Positions 24,213 through 33,740 are shown, counted from the stretch's first letter. The stretch: DNA of 64,000 nucleotides from CAIWHR01 sp963734085 (GCA_963734085.1 CAVTFT010000007.1:620001-684000); one strand, 5' to 3'. The notes: a model not told the origin generated them from the sequence alone. Numbers and translations are program-made.

Positions 24213-26533
24213 CAGAAGATCTGGTCGCGGATGTCCTTGGCCGGCGCACCGGACGCCGACGGGGAGAGGCTGTCGTCGCGTCCGCGCGGCGGGAACTCCG
24301 AGTAGAAGTATTCGGTCAGCGAGCTCGAGTCGTCCCGCAGCCCGGAGTCGGCCTGGACGCGGACCGCGATGACGCCGTCGGGCATCGCCAGCTCGGCTGG
24401 CGGCGTCCCTTTCAACGTTTTCGCCATGTATGAAATCCAGATCGGGAGCGCGGCCTGGGCGCCGGTTTCGCCGTTCCCGAGCGTTTTCGGCTGGTCGAAG
24501 CCGATCCACGAGACGCCGACCATCGCGGCGTTGTAGCCGCAGAACCAGGCATCGACGAACTCGTTGGTCGTGCCGGTCTTGCCGGCGAGATCGCTGCGAT
24601 TGAGGCTCAATGCGCGCGTCGCGGTGCCGACGCGGACGACGTCCTTCAGGAGCGAGGTCATGATCCACGCGTTGCGCGGATCGACGGCCCTTTCCGCGTC
24701 TTCACCGGCGACGGCCGGGCCCGCCTCGGAGAGCACATTGCCCCTGGCATCGACGATTTTCGCGATGAGGTACGGTGTGACGCGGTACCCGCCGTTGGCG
24801 AACACGGCGTAAGCACCCACCATCTGCAGCGGCGTCACCGATCCCGCACCCAGCCCCATCGTCAGATAGGGTGGATGGAGCTTGGGATCGAAGCCGAAGC
24901 GGGCGATGTAGTCCTGCGCGTACTGCGGGCCGATCGCCTGGAGCACGCGCACCGTCACGAGGTTCTTCGATTTCGCAAGCGCCATGCGCACCCGCATCGG
25001 ACCGTCGTACTTGCCGTCGTAGTTCTTCGGCTCCCAGTCCTCGCCGCCGGCTTGCGCGGCCGGGACGAAGAATGGCGCATCGTTGACGACGGTGGCCGGG
25101 GTGAATCCCTTTTCCAGTGCTGCCGAGTAGATGAACGGCTTGAACGCCGACCCGGGCTGCCGCTGGGCCTGCGTGACGTGATTGAACTTGTTGCGCTCGA
25201 AGTCGAAGCCGCCCACGAGCGACAGCAGCGCGCCATCCCGGGGCCGGATCGAAACGAACGCGGACTCGACCTGCGGCATCTGGACGATCCCCCAGTGTCC
25301 CTTCTCCTCGCGCATGACCCGGATCACCGCCCCGCGCCGGATCCGGGTCGGCGCCGCTGCCTTGTCGCCGAGGGAGCGTGCGGCGAAGCGGAGCCCGTCG
25401 CCCGTCACGCTCACGGTCTCGCCGTCGGCCAGCACCGCCTTGACCTCGGCGGCCGTCGCCTCGAGGACGACGGCAGGCACCACACCGTCACTTTCTGTCG
25501 CATCCTGGAATACCTTTTCGAAGACCGCGTCCCGCTCCGCCGCATCGTCCGGCAGGCTCACGTAGGCTTCGGGACCGCGGTATCCGTGGCGCCGATCGTA
25601 GTCGAGGACGCCGCGGCGCATAGCCGCATACGCAGCCTCCTGATCGGCCTTTCGTATCGTCGTGTAGACGGTGAGGCCCTTGGTGTAGGCGTCCTCGCCG
25701 TACGCCTCGAACACGACCTGTCGCGCCATCTCGGCGACGTATTCGGCATGGGTCGGGATGACCTCGCGCAACCCTTGCCGAACGACCAGTGGCGCGGATT
25801 GTGCTTGCTGATACTGGTCGTCACTGAGGAACCGGAGCTCATGCATTCGGCGCAGGACATAGAGCTGGCGGGTCTTCGCCCGGCGGGGGTTGCTGACGGG
25901 GTTAAACGCCGACGGGGCCTTGGGCAGGCCGGCCAGCATGGCGGCTTCGGCCGGCGTCACATCCTTGAGCGGCTTGCCGAAATAGATCTGTGCGGCGGCT
26001 GCGAACCCGTAGGCGCGCTGGCCCAGGAAGATCTGGTTGATGTAGAGCTGAAGGATTTCATCCTTGCTGAGACTGGCTTCGATCTTCCAGGCGAGCAGGA
26101 CCTCGCGCAACTTGCGGGTGACGGTCTTTTCCCGTGTGAGGAAGAAGTTCCGGGCCACCTGCATCGTGATCGTGCCTGCCCCCTGCTGGCTGCCGCCGGC
26201 GACGTTGGAGGCCGCCGCACGGAGCACGCTGATGTAGTCGACACCCCCGTGCGAATAGAAGCGCTCGTCTTCGGCCGCCAAAATGGCCTTTTTCATGACA
26301 TCCGGCACCTCGGCCATCGTCACGACCGCCCGGCGCTCCTCGCCGAATTCACCCAGAAGGTCCCCTTCGACCGAAACGATCCGGAGCGGGATCTTGGGCT
26401 GGTAGTCGGTCAGGCTTTCGAGCGAGGGCAACGTCGGATAAAGGAGGGCCAGCACGAAGGCTCCCAGCAGGGCGGCAACGGCCGCCAAGCCAAGCAGGAC
26501 GGACCCGACATAGAGAAGCCACCGTTTTAGCAT
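24212..26533 (-). CDS. mrcA: Penicillin-binding protein 1A (bifunctional peptidoglycan synthase)
   Basis: A 773-residue class A PBP anchored in the inner membrane (helix at about 6-31). The glycosyltransferase domain has catalytic Glu88 in AAEDERFYSHGGVD, then GAGTITMQVARNFFL. The transpeptidase domain has SAFK (Ser462), the SKN motif and KTG at 652-654. The ATG at 26533 is preferred because the TATAAT promoter at 26575-26580 puts the transcript start inside any longer form. It is divergent from pilMNOPQ, a linkage common in beta- and gammaproteobacteria. Confidence 0.95.
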   Translation of the reverse strand: MLKRWLLYVGSVLLGLAAVAALLGAFVLALLYPTLPSLESLTDYQPKIPLRIVSVEGDLLGEFGEERRAVVTMAEVPDVMKKAILAAEDERFYSHGGVDYISVLRAAASNVAGGSQQGAGTITMQVARNFFLTREKTVTRKLREVLLAWKIEASLSKDEILQLYINQIFLGQRAYGFAAAAQIYFGKPLKDVTPAEAAMLAGLPKAPSAFNPVSNPRRAKTRQLYVLRRMHELRFLSDDQYQQAQSAPLVVRQGLREVIPTHAEYVAEMARQVVFEAYGEDAYTKGLTVYTTIRKADQEAAYAAMRRGVLDYDRRHGYRGPEAYVSLPDDAAERDAVFEKVFQDATESDGVVPAVVLEATAAEVKAVLADGETVSVTGDGLRFAARSLGDKAAAPTRIRRGAVIRVMREEKGHWGIVQMPQVESAFVSIRPRDGALLSLVGGFDFERNKFNHVTQAQRQPGSAFKPFIYSAALEKGFTPATVVNDAPFFVPAAQAGGEDWEPKNYDGKYDGPMRVRMALAKSKNLVTVRVLQAIGPQYAQDYIARFGFDPKLHPPYLTMGLGAGSVTPLQMVGAYAVFANGGYRVTPYLIAKIVDARGNVLSEAGPAVAGEDAERAVDPRNAWIMTSLLKDVVRVGTATRALSLNRSDLAGKTGTTNEFVDAWFCGYNAAMVGVSWIGFDQPKTLGNGETGAQAALPIWISYMAKTLKGTPPAELAMPDGVIAVRVQADSGLRDDSSSLTEYFYSEFPPRGRDDSLSPSASGAPAKDIRDQIF

Positions 26534-26574
26534 GGAGGAATAAAACTTGCTGGACGGCAGGGGTGGAACCCCCA

Positions 26575-26580
26575 ATTATA
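26575..26580 (-). promoter_or_regulatory. -10 element of mrcA
   Basis: A perfect TATAAT on the minus strand, 41 bases before the mrcA ATG. TTGTGT 15 bases upstream is a passable -35. This position argues against the longer TTG-initiated form of PBP1A. For the divergent pil operon a TTGACA occurs at 26621-26626 on the plus strand, without a clear -10 at standard spacing. Confidence 0.65.
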
Positions 26581-26687
26581 GGCGGGCTTACAACAACACA
26601 ATGCCCGGTTGGCAAACAATTTGACAAGATTCATAGTTGCTGCCAACCTTTAATGTAAATTATCAGCATTGCGCCACAGGGACGGCC

Positions 26688-27779
26688 ATGATCGCTGAAA
26701 AGCTTGGTTCGGCGCTGGACCTCTTCACTACAAAGTCACCCGCGCTGATTGGCGTTGACATCAGCTCGACCTCGATCAAGCTGGTCGAGCTCGCCGACGC
26801 GGGCAAGGGTGTCGTCCGCCTCGAGCGATACGTCGTCGAGTCGCTCCCCAAGGACGTCGTCACCGACGGCAACATCGCGAACCTGGACCAGGTCAGCGAT
26901 GGGCTGAAACGCGCCTGGAAGCGCCTTGGCAGCCGCAATCGCAACGTCGCCCTCGCCTTGCCTGCGGCAATGGTCATCACCAAGAAGATCATCGTCCCGT
27001 CCGGCCAGAAGGAGGAAGACCTCGAACTGACGGTCGAGGCCGAAGCCAACCAGTACATCCCGTTCGCGCTGGACGAAGTCAATCTCGATTTCCAGATCCT
27101 GGGGCCGGCGCCCAACAACCCCGACGAAGTCGAGATTCTGATCGCAGCCTCGCGCAAGGAAAAGGTCGAGGATCGGGTCGCCATCGCCGAAGCCGCCGGC
27201 CTGAAGCCGCGCGTCATGGACGTTGAGAGCTATGCAACCCAGGAAGCGTTCCGCCTGATTGCCCCCTCCCTCCCGGCGTCCGGCCGCGACCAGAACATCG
27301 CGCTCGTCGACATCGGCGCGCATGTGACGCACTTCTATGTGCTGCGCAACGACCAGTTTCTGTTCTCCCGCGACCAGGCCTTCGGGGGCAATCAGCTGAC
27401 CTACGACATTCAGCGGGCGTTCAACCTCTCGCCAGAGGAAGCCGAATCGGCGAAGAAGAATCAGGGACTCCCCGAGAACTACGACGCCGACGTATTGCAG
27501 CCGTTCATGGAAACGCTGGCACTGGAGGTCACCCGGGCATTGCAGTTTTTCTTCACGTCGACATCGTACAACCAGGTCGACCAGATCGTGCTTGCCGGTG
27601 GTGGCGCGCTGCTGCCGGGGCTCGACGAGCTGGTCGCCAAGCGGGCGGGCGTCGCCACCGTCGTCGCCAACCCGTTCGCGACGATGGCCACGTCCGACAA
27701 CATCCGCCCGCGGCAGCTTGCGCAGGAAGCGCCGCTGCTGCTGATCGCGTGCGGGCTCGCCATGCGGAGCTTCGAATGA
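26688..27779 (+). CDS. pilM: Type IV pilus assembly ATPase-like protein PilM
   Basis: A 363-residue cytoplasmic actin-like protein that binds the PilN tail and links the pilus motor to the alignment complex. It has IGVDISSTSIKLVELA (phosphate-1 type loop), ALVDIGAHVTHFYVL (phosphate-2) and VLAGGGALLPGLDEL (adenosine). The start ATG has AGGGA five bases upstream. It heads the pilMNOPQ operon, divergent from mrcA, and overlaps pilN by ATGA. Confidence 0.96.
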   Translation: MIAEKLGSALDLFTTKSPALIGVDISSTSIKLVELADAGKGVVRLERYVVESLPKDVVTDGNIANLDQVSDGLKRAWKRLGSRNRNVALALPAAMVITKKIIVPSGQKEEDLELTVEAEANQYIPFALDEVNLDFQILGPAPNNPDEVEILIAASRKEKVEDRVAIAEAAGLKPRVMDVESYATQEAFRLIAPSLPASGRDQNIALVDIGAHVTHFYVLRNDQFLFSRDQAFGGNQLTYDIQRAFNLSPEEAESAKKNQGLPENYDADVLQPFMETLALEVTRALQFFFTSTSYNQVDQIVLAGGGALLPGLDELVAKRAGVATVVANPFATMATSDNIRPRQLAQEAPLLLIACGLAMRSFE

Positions 27780-28417
27780 TCCGCATCAACCTGCTACCTC
27801 ACCGCGAGCAGAAGCGGCAGGCGCGCCAGCGCCAGTTCATCTCGGTGGCGATCGGCATGACGGTCCTGGCGCTGGCGGTCGTCGGGCTGGTGCACGTGAT
27901 CTTCCTTGGGCAGATCGAGAACCAGCAAAGCCGCAACAAGCTGCTCAAGGACGAAATCGCCAAGCTGGACGAGCAGATCAAGGAGATCGACAAGCTCCGC
28001 GAACAGACGCAGGCGTTGCTCTCGCGCAAGCAGGTCGTGGAGACCTTGCAGACCAATCGGACCGAGGCCGTGCACCTGCTGGACCAGATGGTGCGGCAAC
28101 TTCCGGACGGCGTCTACCTGCGCTCGCTGAAGCAAACCGGAACGAGGGTCACGGTAATCGGGTATGCCCAATCGAACGCGCGCGTGTCCACGTTGATGCG
28201 CAATATCGAATCCTCGCCGTGGCTCACCCAGCCGGAGCTGGTTGAGATCAAGGCGGTTCCGGCGCCGGGCGCGAAGGACAAGGACGCGCGCATCAACGAG
28301 TTCACGCTCGCTTTCCAGCTGAAGCGTGCGGCGCCGCCACCCGACTCAAAAACGGCGCCGGGCATGGCGTCGCCGCCTCCCAAGGCAGCACAAGCAGCGA
28401 AAGGAGCCGACGCATGA
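27776..28417 (+). CDS. pilN: Type IV pilus inner-membrane protein PilN
   Basis: A 213-residue bitopic protein. The N-terminal tail MIRINLLPHREQKR is the PilM-binding motif. One membrane helix covers about residues 20-45, followed by a coiled coil (QIENQQSRNKLLKDEIAKLD) and a periplasmic ferredoxin-like domain. The C-terminus is Pro/Ala-rich. It overlaps both neighbours by ATGA. Confidence 0.95.
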   Translation: MIRINLLPHREQKRQARQRQFISVAIGMTVLALAVVGLVHVIFLGQIENQQSRNKLLKDEIAKLDEQIKEIDKLREQTQALLSRKQVVETLQTNRTEAVHLLDQMVRQLPDGVYLRSLKQTGTRVTVIGYAQSNARVSTLMRNIESSPWLTQPELVEIKAVPAPGAKDKDARINEFTLAFQLKRAAPPPDSKTAPGMASPPPKAAQAAKGADA

Positions 28418-29046
28418 CGCTCGACGACATCCGCCGGCTCAACATTCGCGACGTCGGCAACTGGCCGCTTTACGCCAAGGTCGGCCTGCTCGCGATCCTG
28501 GTGCTGGCGATTCTCGCCGCCGGTGCCGCGCTCGACTGGAGGGACCAATACGACGTGCTCGAGCGCGCCAAGGACGACGAGGCGAAGTTGAGGGAGCAGT
28601 ACGCCTCGAAGAAGGCCAAGGCCGTCAACTACGATCTCTACGTGCAACAGTTGAAGGAGATCGAGCAGTCGTTCGGTGCGCTGCTGAAGCAGCTGCCGAA
28701 CAAGGCCGAGATGGATGCGCTGCTCACCGACATCAACCAGGCCGGGCTCGGTCGCGGGCTCCAGTTCGAGCTGTTCAAGCCGGCGGCGCAGGAGCGGATC
28801 GCCGACTTCTATGCCGAGCTGCCGATCAACGTGAGGATCACCGGCGGCTACCACGACATGGGCGCGTTTGCGAGCGACGTCGCGCAGCTCCCGCGGATCG
28901 TCACGCTGAACGACGTTGCCGTTGTCAACGACAAGGGCGTGTTGACGATGGACGCGGTGGCCAAGACGTTCCGCTATCTGGACGAGGAAGAGATCGCGAA
29001 GCAGCGCAAGGCGGCGAAGGACGCCAAGGACAAGGCGAAGAGATGA
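28414..29046 (+). CDS. pilO: Type IV pilus inner-membrane protein PilO
   Basis: A 210-residue bitopic partner of PilN. One membrane helix (LLAILVLAILAAGAALDW) is followed by a coiled coil (ERAKDDEAKLREQYASKKAKA) and the periplasmic domain with FKPAAQERIADFYAELPI. The C-terminus is a charged Lys/Asp tail. It joins PilN and PilP in the alignment subcomplex. Confidence 0.95.
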   Translation: MTLDDIRRLNIRDVGNWPLYAKVGLLAILVLAILAAGAALDWRDQYDVLERAKDDEAKLREQYASKKAKAVNYDLYVQQLKEIEQSFGALLKQLPNKAEMDALLTDINQAGLGRGLQFELFKPAAQERIADFYAELPINVRITGGYHDMGAFASDVAQLPRIVTLNDVAVVNDKGVLTMDAVAKTFRYLDEEEIAKQRKAAKDAKDKAKR

Positions 29047-29582
29047 AGCACCGGTTGATACTGATCGCGGGCGTGGTGCTCGCTCTCGCCGGGTGCAGCG
29101 GCGAGAGCCACCAGGATCTGCGTGCCTGGATGGCGGACCAGGGCAAGAGCGCCAAGGGCAAGCTCGATCCGCTGCCGCAGATGAAACCGTACGAGCCGTT
29201 TGCATACAACGCGTTCGACCTCCCGGATCCGTTCAAGCCGCGCAAGATCGAGCCGACCAAGGGTGCGAGCAAGCTCGCCCCCGACCTCACCCGGCGCAAG
29301 GAGCCGCTCGAGGCGTATCCGCTGGAGTCCCTCAACATGGTCGGGACGCTGGAAAAGGGCAAGACCGTCTACGCGCTCGTGCGTACGCCGGACAGGGACC
29401 TCTATCAGGTGCGCCGGGGGAATTACGTCGGCCAGAACTACGGCGTTGTGATCGGGGTCAGCGACAGCGAAATCCGCTTGAAGGAACTGGTACAGGATGG
29501 CGCCGGCGACTGGACCGAGCGGTCCAGCACGCTGCAGCTCGTGCAGGCCGGCGATACCAAGACACAGGGGGTAAGAAGATGA
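29043..29582 (+). CDS. pilP: Type IV pilus lipoprotein PilP
   Basis: A 179-residue inner-membrane lipoprotein. The signal MKHRLILIAGVVLALAGC has a good lipobox with Cys18. It is followed by an extended segment with PLPQMKPYEPFAYNA, which binds PilN/PilO, and a C-terminal beta domain (LESLNMVGTLEKGKTVYALV) that contacts the secretin PilQ. It overlaps pilO and pilQ. Confidence 0.95.
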   Translation: MKHRLILIAGVVLALAGCSGESHQDLRAWMADQGKSAKGKLDPLPQMKPYEPFAYNAFDLPDPFKPRKIEPTKGASKLAPDLTRRKEPLEAYPLESLNMVGTLEKGKTVYALVRTPDRDLYQVRRGNYVGQNYGVVIGVSDSEIRLKELVQDGAGDWTERSSTLQLVQAGDTKTQGVRR

Positions 29583-31837
29583 GCGCGTTCGTCTGCGTTG
29601 GCTTCATGGCACGCCCGGGGCCGATCGCCCGCGGCGCGCTCGCGTGGCTCACAGCCGCGCTCTTAACCGCCGTGACCAGCGCGGCCTACGCCCAGGCGGG
29701 GAACGCCATCGAATCGCTGGCCGTCTCGAAAGGTACGTCGGGCAACACGATCGTCAAATTCGTGCTGAAGTCGCCGCCGGCGAATCCGCCTGCAGGCTTC
29801 GCGATCGCAAGTCCGCCGCGACTGGCGCTCGATTTCCTCGATACGAGCAACGGTCTCGGCACCACGCAGCGGGTCATCGACGACCCGGCGCTGCACAGCC
29901 TCAACGTGATCCAGGCGGGCAACCGCACACGGGTCGTGTTCAACCTCAACCGGCCCCAGACGTTCCAGACCAGTGTCGAAGGCAACACCGTGCTGGTGAC
30001 GTTGTTCGACCAGAGCGATCAGCTCGACGCGAAGACGCAGATCGTCCAGCGTTTCGCCGAAGCGCGCCCGGGCGACACGACCCATGCGCTGCGTGACGTC
30101 GATTTCCGTCGCGGCACCAACGGCGAGGGTCGGATCGTCGTCGATCTTTCGGACAACGCGACCGGGATCGACATCCGGCAGCAGGGCAAGAACCTGATCG
30201 TCGACTTCATCAAGACGACGCTGCCGCGCAATCTCGAGCGCCGCCTCGACGTGCAGGACTTCGGCACGCCGATCGTCGCCGTCGACACGTTCAGCCAGGG
30301 CGGCAACACGCGCATGGTCATCGAGCCGAAGGGCCTGTGGGAGCATTCGGCGTACCAGACGGACAACCGGTTCATCCTCGAGGTGAAGCCGGTCCAGGAG
30401 GACCCGAACAAGCTGATCCAGGGCACCAAGCAGGGCTACAAGGGCGAAAAGCTGTCGCTCAACTTCCAGAACGTCGAAGTGCGCGCCGTGTTGCAGGTGA
30501 TCGCCGATTTCACGGGCCTCAACATCATCACCAGCGATACCGTGACCGGCAGCCTGACGCTGCGGTTGAAGGACATCCCCTGGGACCAGGCGCTCGACAT
30601 CATCATGCAGACCAAGGGCCTCGACATGCGCAAGAACGGCAACGTCGTTCTGATCGCGCCGCGCGAGGAGCTTGCGCTCAAGGAGAAGCAGCAGCTCGAA
30701 AATGCGATCCAGATCGGCCAGCTCGAGCCGGTGTTGCTGGAATCGTTCCAGTTGAACTACATGAAGGCCGAGGACTTCGAGAGGATCCTGTCGACCAACC
30801 GGCAGCAGAAGTTCGGCGCCGGCGCCGGCCAGACGGCCACGACCGGGGGTCAGGGCTCGATCCTGTCCGACCGCGGGGTCGCATTCGTCGATCCGCGCAC
30901 CAACATCCTGTTCGTGCAGGACACGGCCTCGCGGCTTGAGGAAGTGCGCAAGATCGTCCGCCAGCTGGACACGCCGAACAGGCAGGTGGTGATCGAAGCG
31001 CGGATCGTCGTCGCCAGTGACAAGTTCAGCAAGCAGCTCGGCGTTCGCTTCGGCGCGCAGACGGGATTCACGTTCAACAACCAGAAATACGCCGTCGGCC
31101 AGGGCGGCAGCCTCGACACGCAGCCCGTGGTGCACCTGAACGGCACGCAGCTCGTCCGGGACACGCGTACGCAGACGCCGTTCGAACTCGCCTCCGGCAT
31201 CGCGAGCGCCGGCTACTCCGATTCGCCGCAGCTGAACGTCAACCTGCCCGTCATCAACCCGGCCGGCCAGCTCGCGCTGACGCTCATCAACCTCGGCAGC
31301 GGAAATCTGATCAACCTCGAGCTCTCGGCGCTCGAGGCCGATACGCTCGGCAAGGTGATCTCGAGCCCGCGCGTCGTGACCGCCGACCATCAGAAGGCGA
31401 GGATCGAGCAGGGCACGGAAATTCCCTACGTGACGCCGGGCAGCGCCAACTCGCCGGCGACCGTCGCGTTCAAGAAGGCGGTGCTGGCACTCGACGTGAC
31501 GCCGCAGATCACGCCCGACAATCGAGTCATCATGACGGTGGAAGTGAGGAAGGACAGCGTCGGCCAGTACGTACAGTTGGGCGGCGGCTTCGCGGTTCCG
31601 TCGATCGACACCCGCAACGTGCTCACGCAGATCCAGGTGAACAACGGCGACACCGCCGTCATCGGCGGCATCTTCGAGGAAACGATCACCAACACCGTCG
31701 AGAAGGTGCCGGTGCTCGGCGATATTCCGTTCCTGGGCTACTTGTTCAAGACGACCGGACGCACGAGCGACAAGCAGGAGCTGCTGATCTTCCTCACGCC
31801 GCGCGTCGTCAAGGAGACGATCAACACCGTCAAGTGA
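29579..31837 (+). CDS. pilQ: Type IV pilus secretin PilQ
   Basis: A 752-residue outer-membrane secretin through which the pilus passes. It has an N-terminal signal region ending SAAYAQ and AMIN-type beta domains (about 45-280). An STN/N0 domain begins LSLNFQNVEVRAVLQVIADF. N1 domain and secretin C-terminal domain follow (VVIEARIVVASDKFSKQLG, VPVLGDIPFLGYLFK, LLIFLTPRVV). The ATG overlaps the pilP stop; a second ATG nine codons on (MARPG) is a possible start. A strong inverted repeat begins at the stop codon. Confidence 0.96.
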   Translation: MSAFVCVGFMARPGPIARGALAWLTAALLTAVTSAAYAQAGNAIESLAVSKGTSGNTIVKFVLKSPPANPPAGFAIASPPRLALDFLDTSNGLGTTQRVIDDPALHSLNVIQAGNRTRVVFNLNRPQTFQTSVEGNTVLVTLFDQSDQLDAKTQIVQRFAEARPGDTTHALRDVDFRRGTNGEGRIVVDLSDNATGIDIRQQGKNLIVDFIKTTLPRNLERRLDVQDFGTPIVAVDTFSQGGNTRMVIEPKGLWEHSAYQTDNRFILEVKPVQEDPNKLIQGTKQGYKGEKLSLNFQNVEVRAVLQVIADFTGLNIITSDTVTGSLTLRLKDIPWDQALDIIMQTKGLDMRKNGNVVLIAPREELALKEKQQLENAIQIGQLEPVLLESFQLNYMKAEDFERILSTNRQQKFGAGAGQTATTGGQGSILSDRGVAFVDPRTNILFVQDTASRLEEVRKIVRQLDTPNRQVVIEARIVVASDKFSKQLGVRFGAQTGFTFNNQKYAVGQGGSLDTQPVVHLNGTQLVRDTRTQTPFELASGIASAGYSDSPQLNVNLPVINPAGQLALTLINLGSGNLINLELSALEADTLGKVISSPRVVTADHQKARIEQGTEIPYVTPGSANSPATVAFKKAVLALDVTPQITPDNRVIMTVEVRKDSVGQYVQLGGGFAVPSIDTRNVLTQIQVNNGDTAVIGGIFEETITNTVEKVPVLGDIPFLGYLFKTTGRTSDKQELLIFLTPRVVKETINTVK

Positions 31838-31892
31838 CGAATCCATCCAAGAGCGGGCACGGACGTGCCCGCGATTGGAAACGGATTCGTCA
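31835..31892. repeat. Nested inverted repeat at the pilQ stop codon
   Basis: TGACGAATCC (31835-31844) is perfectly complementary to GGATTCGTCA (31883-31892). Inside lies a second perfect stem, GCGGGCAC (31853-31860) and GTGCCCGC (31865-31872), with a four-base loop. The pilQ TGA is in the outer arm. There is no T tract, so it is not a standard terminator; it may stabilise the mRNA end or be a mobile palindrome. Confidence 0.7.
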
Positions 31893-31920
31893 TCCCCGCG
31901 CCGGCGGGGATCCAGCGTCG
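31887..31920. repeat. REP-like palindrome downstream of pilQ
   Basis: The sequence CGTCATCCCCGC-GCC-GGCGGGGATCCAG has the form of the short extragenic palindromes common in Burkholderiales genomes. Related units occur at 60418-60495 in this window. It partly overlaps the inverted repeat at the pilQ stop. Confidence 0.6.
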
Positions 31921-32036
31921 TCCAGCAAAAACCCAAGGGACGCCAGGTTCGCGCGCGCGGAAACGGCGGAGTGTTGGTGCAGCGCGGTCCGTTGATTGCC
32001 GTCCGTGAGCTGCCGCCGCTGCCGCAGCGAATCCAC

Positions 32037-32042
32037 TACAAT
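32037..32042 (+). promoter_or_regulatory. -10 element of aroK
   Basis: TACAAT followed by GC ends seven bases before the aroK ATG at 32049, so a transcript started from it would be nearly leaderless. No -35 is evident. Transcription from pilQ may also continue into aroK. Confidence 0.4.
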
Positions 32043-32048
32043 GCCGCA

Positions 32049-32579
32049 ATGCAGTTGCATCGCGGCAATTTGTTCCTCGTAGGGCTTCCCGGGTCGGGAA
32101 AATCGACTCTGGGCCGCGTGCTTGCGCGCCGGCTCGGCATGCCGTTCGTCGATGCCGATACGGAGCTCGAGCGCCGACTCGGCGTCTCGATTCCGACGAT
32201 CTTCGAGATCGAAGGTGAGGCAGCCTTTCGCGATCGCGAGCAGGCATCGATCGCCGAACTCGTTATCCGCACCGGCATCGTTCTTGCAACCGGGGGCGGC
32301 GCAGTGATCCGACCGGCGAATCGCGAGCGGCTCAAGGCGAACGGGACGGTCGTCTACCTGCACGCCGAGCCCACGACGCTGCGCGAGCGCACGCGCAAGA
32401 GTCGCCATCGTCCGCTGCTCAACACCGCCGACCCGCTCGCGCGGCTCATCGAACTGTACGCGCAGCGCGATCCGCTCTATCGGGAAGTCGCCGATTTCGT
32501 GCTCGAGTCCGATCGCGACCACGTCACCCGTTTTGCGCTGAACCTCGCGGACCAGCAAAGCCGGGCGCGGCGGGCATAG
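32049..32579 (+). CDS. aroK: Shikimate kinase
   Basis: A 176-residue P-loop kinase, step 5 of chorismate synthesis. GLPGSGKSTLGR is the Walker A loop near residue 12. DADTELERR provides the shikimate-binding Asp, and IVLATGGGAVIRPANRERL is the conserved glycine-rich block. The lid contains RTRKSRHRPLL. The ATG at 32049 gives MQLHRGNLFLVG. aroK-aroB after pilQ is a common proteobacterial order. Confidence 0.95.
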   Translation: MQLHRGNLFLVGLPGSGKSTLGRVLARRLGMPFVDADTELERRLGVSIPTIFEIEGEAAFRDREQASIAELVIRTGIVLATGGGAVIRPANRERLKANGTVVYLHAEPTTLRERTRKSRHRPLLNTADPLARLIELYAQRDPLYREVADFVLESDRDHVTRFALNLADQQSRARRA

Positions 32580-32606
32580 GCCCGACATCGCGTGGGCGGG
32601 CCCCAA

Positions 32607-33680
32607 ATGCGAACGCTCGAGGTCGCGCTCGGCGAGCGAAGCTACCCCATCTGGATCGGCGCACGTATCCTCGGCGACGCGGGAGCGCTCCTCTCGCCGC
32701 TCTTGCCCTCTCCCCGTGCAGTGATCGTCACCAATCCGGTCGTTGCGCGGTGGTGGGCCGCTCCGCTTCGCGCAAGTCTTGCGACCGCGAACATCGCCGC
32801 CGATACGATCGTCGTTCCCGATGGCGAGACGCACAAGACGTGGGCGACATTGCAAGACGTGCTGACACGTCTCCTCGAGCAGCGGGCCGAACGCGGCACG
32901 ACGGTGATCGCGCTCGGCGGCGGAGTCGTCGGCGACCTGGCGGGATTTGCCGCTGCGATCTACCAGCGCGGAATGCCGTTCGTCCAGGTCCCAACCACGC
33001 TGCTCGCTCAAGTCGACTCGTCGGTCGGCGGCAAGACCGGGGTCAACCACGCGCTCGGCAAGAACATGATCGGTGCCTTCCATCAGCCGCGCGCCGTCTT
33101 GATCGATACCGACTGCCTCGCCACGCTCGCGGACCGCGAGCTCGCCGGTGGTCTTTCCGAAGTCGTCAAGTACGGCGCGATCCGCGATCGCGCTTTCTTT
33201 GGCTGGCTCGAAGCGAACATGGATCGACTGCTCGCCCGCGACGCCGAGGCGCTCACGTATGCAATTGGTGAAAGCTGCCGGATCAAAGCCGAAATCGTCG
33301 CCGCCGACGAACGCGAGGCAGGCGAACGCGCGCTTCTCAATTTCGGCCACACCTTCGGCCACGCGATCGAAGCCGGCGTGGGCTACGGCGAATGGCTGCA
33401 CGGCGAGGCGGTCGCTGCCGGCATGGTGATGGCCGCCGAACTGTCGGCGCGCATCGGCCTGCTGCCGCACGCGGACGTCGAGCGGCTGCGGTCATTGCTC
33501 CAGCGCGCCGGCCTCCCCGTGGTGGGCGCACCGCTCGGCGCCGAGCGCTACCTCGCGCTGATGAGCCGCGACAAGAAGGTCACACGGGGAACGATTCGTT
33601 TCGTGCTGCTGCGCGCGCTGGGCGAAGCTTTCGTGACCGCCGACGTGCCGGACGCCGAGCTCGCCGCCGTTCTGCGCTGA
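32607..33680 (+). CDS. aroB: 3-dehydroquinate synthase
   Basis: A 357-residue NAD- and metal-dependent enzyme, step 2 of the shikimate pathway. It has VALGERSYPIWIG at the N-terminus, GGGVVGDLAGFAAA for NAD binding, and VPTTLLAQVDSSVGGKTGVN. Metal ligands lie in ELAGGLSEVVKYG and NFGHTFGHAIE. The ATG at 32607 matches the family start; a GTG at 32592 would add five residues. It is 27 bases after aroK and followed by a two-way terminator. Confidence 0.95.
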   Translation: MRTLEVALGERSYPIWIGARILGDAGALLSPLLPSPRAVIVTNPVVARWWAAPLRASLATANIAADTIVVPDGETHKTWATLQDVLTRLLEQRAERGTTVIALGGGVVGDLAGFAAAIYQRGMPFVQVPTTLLAQVDSSVGGKTGVNHALGKNMIGAFHQPRAVLIDTDCLATLADRELAGGLSEVVKYGAIRDRAFFGWLEANMDRLLARDAEALTYAIGESCRIKAEIVAADEREAGERALLNFGHTFGHAIEAGVGYGEWLHGEAVAAGMVMAAELSARIGLLPHADVERLRSLLQRAGLPVVGAPLGAERYLALMSRDKKVTRGTIRFVLLRALGEAFVTADVPDAELAAVLR

Positions 33681-33693
33681 GGCTGCCAGCGCA

Positions 33694-33726
33694 CAAAAAG
33701 AACGGCGCCCGCGGGCGCCGTTCTTC
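33694..33726. terminator. Bidirectional terminator between aroB and a lipoprotein gene
   Basis: AAGAACGGCGCCC and GGGCGCCGTTCTT form a near-perfect long stem, with A residues before it and T residues within the right arm. It can end both aroB (plus) and the convergent lipoprotein gene (minus). Confidence 0.85.
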
Positions 33727-33740
33727 CGAGCTTCTCGCAA

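Noticed and set aside
24212..26575. PBP1A starting at the TTG at 26575
   Set aside because: A TATAAT promoter at 26575-26580 puts the transcript start inside that extension, and the extra residues are not membrane-anchor-like.
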